From assembly GCA_015179125.1 (NCBI GenBank), contig WHVA01000013.1, positions 62,001 to 126,000 of the forward strand: DNA of 64,000 bases, written 5' to 3'. Origin of the DNA: Gautieria morchelliformis. Its lineage: Eukaryota > Basidiomycota > Agaricomycetes > Gomphales > Gomphaceae. A program made the position numbers and the translations under genes. Under the pieces are notes generated by a model. It ran no database searches. It saw only the letters and a program-made list of their open reading frames with translations, and was not told the DNA's origin. Below, piece by piece: positions 59,424 through 64,000 of this stretch. Numbering within the stretch: position 1 is the first letter of the stretch; every line of letters begins with the position of its first letter.

Positions 59424-60947
59424 CTATGTTTTCGGCCTCTCTTTTTCTTTTAGGAAGAGAGCCTCCTCCGTTGCTTTTCTTCGTTCCCCGTCTGTTAGGT
59501 GCGGGTCTTGAGCCTTTTCCAGCTCTTTCTTTATGTCTTTCTTGAAGCTCTTTTTTATGGCTTCTTTTTTCTTTCTTTTGCGCTTTTGCACGTCGATTGC
59601 TATTCTTTTTACTTCTCTTTTCAGGACTTTCCACTTTGCTTGTGGGTTGTTCCCATCGCTGCGGAGGAGTTTTATCTTTTCCTTGTCTCCTGCTGCGTTT
59701 GCTTCTTCCTCTAGGTACTTTTTGACCCAGGTGTTGTTTTTTGCTAGCAGCTTTTCGACTCTTTTTTGAAAGTCCTTTGCGTTTAGCGTCTGTTCGTCTA
59801 ATTTCCACATGCCTTCTCCGCTGTACGGGAGATTGTCGGCCATTATTTTTGCCGTGATCAGGCTGTGATCACTTAAGTTGAAGTTTGACTCTATCGTGGC
59901 GTTGTATGTCAGTTCCGCCATGTCGTCTGTCATGTATATTCTGTCTATTCTGGCCAGTGAGCTTGACCCTTATTGTGTAAACGTGAAGGCCAGCTCGTTT
60001 TCGTTTAATAGCCTCCACACGTCTTTTAGTTTTCTGGTTTTCGTCACCCCTTTGAGGGCTTCGGTAACTCTTTCTCTGTCTTTGTGGGCCGGGCTCCTGT
60101 CTATGTCTTTTTCAACACAGTTGAAGTCTCCCAACAGGCAGATTGCTTCTTTCCTGTTCTTATTCAGATACCTCTTTATAGTTTCAAAGAAGTCTATTTT
60201 CTCTTCGGTATCGTTTGGGGCGTAGACGTTCAACAGGTTTAGCTGTTGGTTGTCTCCCCATTTTAACTTTAGTATCTGGGCTCTATTTGGCACCAGTGGT
60301 CTGTGGTCTATGATGACTTCTGCCTCTTCGGTGTTTATCTTTGCCAGGTTTATGGCGAACAGTGTCCCTAGCTTATTGGAGTGCTCTCCGTTCACTAGAA
60401 ACAGGATTCCTGGGTTTGCTCTCGAGGCTTCTTCCGCCTCATTTGTTTTCATTCTGGCTTCTTGGACCGCCAATACTGCGATTCCCTTTAGCCTCATTAT
60501 CCTTGCGATTGTGTTCCACTTTGACTTGTGGTTGCTATCATTTTTTCCTTTGGTGTTCCACGAGGCAATGGTTATACCTCTTTTCTTACCGACTTTAGTT
60601 TGTCGGTCTTTCATTCTTTGTTTCAGCCGTGTGTGGCCATCGTCGTCTGCTCCGTCCTCTTCCTCGGACGTTATCAGGTCTTCGACGTGCAGCTCTAGGA
60701 ATGGGTTTTCTTCGGGCTGTTCGTTTGTCTCGTTATGTGTAGGGGGGCTTTGCTCCCATCTTTCTTCCTCGCCCGGCTCTCCTTGCGTCAGAGGCTGGGT
60801 GGGTTGTTCATTTGTTTCGTTACTCGCGGGGGGGCTTTGCTCCCGTCTATCTTCTTCGTCCGGCTCTCCTTGCATTGGAGGCTGGGTACTTTGCGTGGTG
60901 GTTGTGTTTCTTACCTGGAAGTAGTCTTCCAGTTGTCGTTGTATCAA
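59424..60947 (-). pseudogene. LINE apurinic-type endonuclease domain
   Basis: 60947-59970 opens with an acidic, repeated Gln/Pro/Glu segment and then endonuclease motifs: GITIASWNTKGKN, IAVLAVQEARM, LLNVYAPND and LLGDFNCVEKDIDR. After a frameshift near 59970 the piece 59933-59424 supplies the final LSDHSLI motif with the catalytic His, then a Lys-rich linker. Such domains nick target DNA for target-primed reverse transcription. Confidence 0.8.
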
Positions 60948-61016
60948 CCCCTTGTTTTTTTCTTTGCCGGCCCCTTCCCCTCGCGGGGTTGGGACTGCCG
61001 AGCGGGCGCCGTTCTT

Positions 61017-61574
61017 TCACGGTTTTACCCTCAAGTCGTGCTTTTTCGAGTGACCTTGCTTTTGCTGGTCGCTCTTACGTTTCATCAGGCCTTTATTTCT
61101 TAGGGCTGAGTTTACACTTATTTTGTTGACGGTCAGTCCTTCCGTCTCAGAACTGAGGGGTGGCTTCTCCGATTGCTCGGATGAAGGACCTCCCGTCTGA
61201 TTTGACGCCACCCTAAACTGCCCACCGAGGGAGCCAGGTGGGGCTTTCAAGAGTGAAGAGCCAGATAATTCAGAGCCATGACCGGTGCAAGCGACCAAAG
61301 TGTTTGTTATAATTTCATTTGTAATTGTGTTAGTGGCGATTGTTATTTTATAGCTATCTTCGTGACGTGCCAGGCCACGTGTCAAGCTTCGCTGCCGTGG
61401 AGGCTTAAACGACAGCAGGGTTGCCTTGCGGCGAGAGGGATGTCCGAGGTCGAGATGCAGGCCTCCCGCTCTACTTGGGCCTCGGATGTCTTCGGCGTCA
61501 AGTGATGTCGTCGTGTTTTTGGTCCCGTCGAGAAGCGTGGTTGTCTCTTTGGGTGTTCTTGTTGTTGCAGGCAT
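61017..61574 (-). CDS. LINE ORF1-like frame
   Basis: A frame from an ATG at 61574 (MPATTRTPKETTTLLDGTKN) runs 186 codons to 61017. It is Thr/Ser/Lys-rich, with no CCHC knuckle or known domain. It lies just upstream of the endonuclease region, where LINEs place ORF1. Continuing upstream the same frame runs into the LTR fragment. Product function is unknown. Confidence 0.4.
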   Translation of the reverse strand: MPATTRTPKETTTLLDGTKNTTTSLDAEDIRGPSRAGGLHLDLGHPSRRKATLLSFKPPRQRSLTRGLARHEDSYKITIATNTITNEIITNTLVACTGHGSELSGSSLLKAPPGSLGGQFRVASNQTGGPSSEQSEKPPLSSETEGLTVNKISVNSALRNKGLMKRKSDQQKQGHSKKHDLRVKP

Positions 61575-61581
61575 CTTGTTG

Positions 61582-62020
61582 TGTTGGGTGCATTTATGCT
61601 CCTGCACCAAAATCAAGCATAATATGTTCAATTTATTGTGTGGTGTTTCCAATTGTTTCTCACATTGTTCTTGTACCATGCATCCATCTCTCTGCTTATT
61701 TTCGAAATTTTCCAGTCACTCTCTATCTCTCCATTTCATTCTGTTATTTCTACTTTCACAGGCGGCTGCACCCAGCGGAGTTTGAAATGACTTCGACGCG
61801 CGAGCCCTTGGGCGCTAAAGGGCCGGGTGCAAGTATATGCCTTCTGAGACAGGATTGTACTCCTCTCTCAGTGACAATAAATTCACTGAGAGAGGCGAGT
61901 AGTATTCTTTGTATTATCATAACATGTTGACTGAAAATCATGTAGTACATTTGATTCTAGGTATTGTATTAATATATCAGTGACAATAAATTCACTGAGA
62001 GAGTACATTTGATTCTAGCT
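61582..62020 (+). repeat. diverged LTR fragment of the copia family, opposite orientation
   Basis: Starts tgttgggtgcatttatgctc, the exact inverted tip of the copia LTR. It follows that LTR with many substitutions (cagcggagttt.aaatgacttcgacgcg, gcgctaaagggccggg, aataaattcactgagagag twice). The expected CAACA terminus is not found, because sequence beyond about 62020 reads as gypsy gag. No target duplication was seen. It is older than the intact element and may be truncated. Confidence 0.75.
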
Positions 62021-62338
62021 TTCTAAGAACTCTACCGAACCTTCCCTGCCATAGCCCCTGAGTTGCTAACACATTTCACGCAGTGCGGACACAAACCGTC
62101 TACGGAATGTGTAGTCATCTGGCGGCTGTATCATACATGCCGCATACTTCATGAGCTTGTTCAGCATCTCCTGAATGGTTTTCATGCCCTGCATGACCAC
62201 ATCGAATTTATTTGATGCATGGTGGTAGGTCGACGTGTGCAGGAACCTTTTTTGAAGGCCTTGCATCACTGTTTCCAAGGTGTAAAGGATGTCGATCTTA
62301 GGACCTTGTATCACAAGGGCACTGCAGAGCTTGACCAA
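62021..62338 (-). pseudogene. Ty3/gypsy Gag fragment
   Basis: The minus-strand frame from 62338 gives LQKRFLHTSTYHHASNKFDV, MQGMKTIQEMLNKLMKYA and MIQPPDDYTFRRRFVSALRE, typical of the capsid-like region of basidiomycete gypsy Gag. An in-frame stop follows after MC near 62066. Sequence continues in Gag-like fashion (QLRGYGREGSVEFLE) to about 62025. It may be the other end of the gypsy copy whose integrase lies at 49.5-50.2 kb, which would mean the LINE sits inside it. Confidence 0.6.
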
Positions 62339-62379
62339 TGAGTGGTATTCTGAATGCTACGTAGTGACAGGTAAGAGTA

Positions 62380-62530
62380 AGATGTGATGGGAACCGCTGG
62401 CCGGTTCCCACGCATAAACTATACAGTGGGTCCCTAAGGGGCCCACTGGGATTATGTAATAACTATTGTACATGTAGATACATAGGTTATTTACACCCAC
62501 CCTCCCCCTCTATAGACAACTATAGGGGTC
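62380..62530. repeat. possible gypsy LTR segment
   Basis: Begins tgatgggaaccgctggccggttccca, a palindromic tip resembling that at 49068-49090. A second palindromic stretch follows (gtgggtccctaaggggcccac). The neighbouring actacgtagcat motif is shared with the 49.1-kb segment in inverted orientation. The extent of the LTR cannot be set from one copy. Confidence 0.4.
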
Positions 62531-62532
62531 AA

Positions 62533-63906
62533 CTACGACTCATAGAGGTCATCCATAATGGAATCCTCTAGAGTGGCCGATACGATGACGCCGTCGTTGT
62601 ACGGTGCCGGTGGAGCGCGTGACTCCTCTGGGGGCACCTCTGCATCATCGGTGGTGATTAGGTGAGGCTGGTTGGCCTCACCACTAGCGGCGGTATCTGC
62701 TTGGGTGATGAGGCCAGCGTCCTCGCGGAGCATGGCCTCAACGGCCGGGTCCTCAGTCTGAGGGGGCCGGAAGCGCGCCAGCTCTTGGTCGAGCTGAGCG
62801 TGAGTGAGGGGTCGCGGCACCGTGGCCCTCACATGGCTGGTCTCGAGGACCTTTTGTTGGCCCTCGCGGGCGGCAGCACTGAATGCCGCGCCGGTGATGC
62901 TGCGTTGAACATAGTGTTCAATGCGTGCCACTCGCTTGCGAGTGACCCCTGCGTAGCGGGCCAACCATCTTGCGATCTCGGCGAGGGGGATGTCGTGGCC
63001 GGCTCGGCCCCCCATGGGGAATGGGCCCATGATGGAGAGCCGCAGGGTGGTGCTCTGAGGCGTCAGCACTTCCCTGGCATCGACGAGGCTCGACCATTGG
63101 TCTGTCGAGCCGAATAGGTCGAGTAGCCTCGCCATGAGAGGTGATGCGACCCCTTTGACCTGGGGCACAAGGGCCTTCAACCACATCCAGACATCCATGT
63201 CATCTAGGTTGAAGGTGCCATCCGTGTTGTCACGGATGGCTGATGGGATTCCTTCAGGGTTGTGTATCCAACCCTTTAGGATGGCCGCGATATCGTGCGG
63301 GGTACTGCCCGCTATCACGAGACAATCCCTTTTGGGATTGCGAGTGCGTTGTTCACGCTCGATGTGTTTAAATACGCCGATCATCTTGCGCATACGCGCG
63401 AGCTGTGGCGTTTCTTTTGCCCGCACTAGGAGTTCGACGAAGCATGGGTCGTCAAGTGGGCAGACATCGTACCATTGAGTATGATGCTGTTGGGCCTTCC
63501 CTACCGGCCGTGGTAGGAGGCCCGTCTCGGAGATCGGTGGATCTCCGAGTGGGATGAGTGTCCCCTCCCCCGGGTAGGGAGGGTGAACTGTCCCCGCTGG
63601 TGGAGGCAGGGCCACGCCAGGCCCGATGTACTGGGCCTTGACCTGTGCTATCTGCCATTGAAGGGCGGGGTTGTTGATAGTGTGCGACGATGACGCCGCT
63701 AGGTAAGCACTAATCGCACTTTCCCTCGCAATGGCTAGCCCATTGACGGTGTTGGGGGTGCCGCGCAATTTCTTGCGCTTTTTCTTTGGCTGCTCTGCCA
63801 GCCGCTGTGCCCTTTCCGGGTCGTACGTCTTCCAGACGGACGAGTCTGACTCCCATCCTTCTGGGACGCCGTACGCAGAGTCGGAAGGCGCGCTATGCCC
63901 TTCCAT
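62533..63906 (-). CDS. unrecognised 457-aa protein, probably repeat-associated
   Basis: A long, GC-rich frame without stops. The start at 63906 (MEGHSAPSDSAYGVPEGWES) is preferred; the frame also includes an upstream ATG at 63972 and may continue past the window. Visible features are a basic patch (QPKKKRKKLRG), which could be a nuclear signal, then RARMRKMI-type helices (RMRKMIGVFKHIEREQRTRN), IAGSTPHDIAAILKGWI, MDVWMWLKALVPQ, HDIPLAEIARWLARYAGV and an acidic C-terminus ending MDDLYES. I recognise no domain. Its position next to gypsy LTR-like sequence suggests a transposon-borne or captured gene. Clean coding quality contrasts with the decayed frames around it. Confidence 0.5.
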   Translation of the reverse strand: MEGHSAPSDSAYGVPEGWESDSSVWKTYDPERAQRLAEQPKKKRKKLRGTPNTVNGLAIARESAISAYLAASSSHTINNPALQWQIAQVKAQYIGPGVALPPPAGTVHPPYPGEGTLIPLGDPPISETGLLPRPVGKAQQHHTQWYDVCPLDDPCFVELLVRAKETPQLARMRKMIGVFKHIEREQRTRNPKRDCLVIAGSTPHDIAAILKGWIHNPEGIPSAIRDNTDGTFNLDDMDVWMWLKALVPQVKGVASPLMARLLDLFGSTDQWSSLVDAREVLTPQSTTLRLSIMGPFPMGGRAGHDIPLAEIARWLARYAGVTRKRVARIEHYVQRSITGAAFSAAAREGQQKVLETSHVRATVPRPLTHAQLDQELARFRPPQTEDPAVEAMLREDAGLITQADTAASGEANQPHLITTDDAEVPPEESRAPPAPYNDGVIVSATLEDSIMDDLYES

Positions 63907-64000
63907 CGTTGTTGTTGTCGGGGTCGGCACCGACAATCGGGACGCTAGCCCCGATGTTGCGCACGCCGGCAAAGGCGCCGTCGCGCGAGGTGATGATGGC

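Larger units (their letters stand above)
50243..61581 (-). mobile_element. near full-length LINE split by a copia insertion
   Basis: The 3' end is a poly(A), seen as a T-run at 50243-50266. About 260 bp of 3' UTR follow, then coding sequence up to a possible ORF1 start at 61574. Without the copia insert it is about 6.1 kb. Domain order on the minus strand is ORF1-like segment, apurinic-type endonuclease, reverse transcriptase, RNase H and a C-terminal region. The codons on either side of the copia insert (LQKYK at 56089, DLVLETAWLLWKI at 50829) are in frame with each other. Frameshifts near 59970, 59440, 58100 and 56757 show it was decaying. Confidence 0.85.

Noticed and set aside
58966-59545. 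Long plus-strand frames rich in Phe, Leu and Ser across the LINE
   Set aside because: They are antisense shadows of the Lys/Glu-rich LINE ORF2 on the minus strand.
50830-62020. CRISPR-like array from the repeated ctctctcagtga blocks
   Set aside because: The blocks are LTR modules of a eukaryotic retrotransposon, not regularly spaced repeats.

Overview
The window is nuclear DNA of a filamentous basidiomycete, probably an Agaricomycete. Nearly every gene is cut by many short introns (about 45-70 nt). Gene content is fungal: coatomer alpha, Swp1, an NDUFAF2-like factor, Hem14, Rps13 and Rps6. It also carries Agaricomycete-type families, namely a WW-domain membrane protein, small secreted Cys proteins and a metacaspase. 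All exon models were read by eye from splice signals and protein-family motifs; no search was run.

Genic half, 0.5-46.6 kb: NAD-malic enzyme (+), small secreted protein (-), short hydrophilic protein (+), FEN1/XPG-type nuclease (-), a tiny Pro/Gly-rich protein (-), aldo-keto reductase (+), Gyp8/TBC1D20-like Rab GAP (-), secreted six-hairpin glycosidase-like protein (-), divergent rps13 (-) and rps6 (+), protoporphyrinogen oxidase (-), GH47 alpha-mannosidase (+), Swp1/ribophorin II (-), NDUFAF2/NDUFA12-like factor (+), coatomer alpha (-), a coiled small protein (+), a WW-domain membrane protein (+), and a bromodomain-metacaspase fusion (+). Several genes serve the secretory pathway (Swp1, GH47, COPI alpha, Rab GAP), but the order shows no operon-like logic; this is ordinary mixed fungal gene order.

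Repeat half, 47.1-64 kb, is a nested transposon cluster. It starts with a 5'-truncated LINE (-) ending in poly(A). Next come degenerate Ty3/gypsy pieces (integrase at about 49.5-50.2 kb, gag at about 62.1-62.3 kb). Between them lies a near full-length second LINE (-) with frameshifts. This LINE is split by a young, apparently intact Ty1/copia element (50830-56088) with 498-bp LTRs, a CTTGT target duplication and one 1414-codon gag-pol frame. A diverged LTR of the same family lies at 61.6-62.0 kb. The right edge holds a clean 457-479 codon frame of unknown function.

The most interesting items are the bromodomain-metacaspase fusion with altered signature residues, the copia primer site that matches the initiator-tRNA anticodon arm and contains the gag-pol start codon, the recurrent GC-AG introns, a C-terminal frameshift in coatomer alpha, and a 130-bp-arm foldback.
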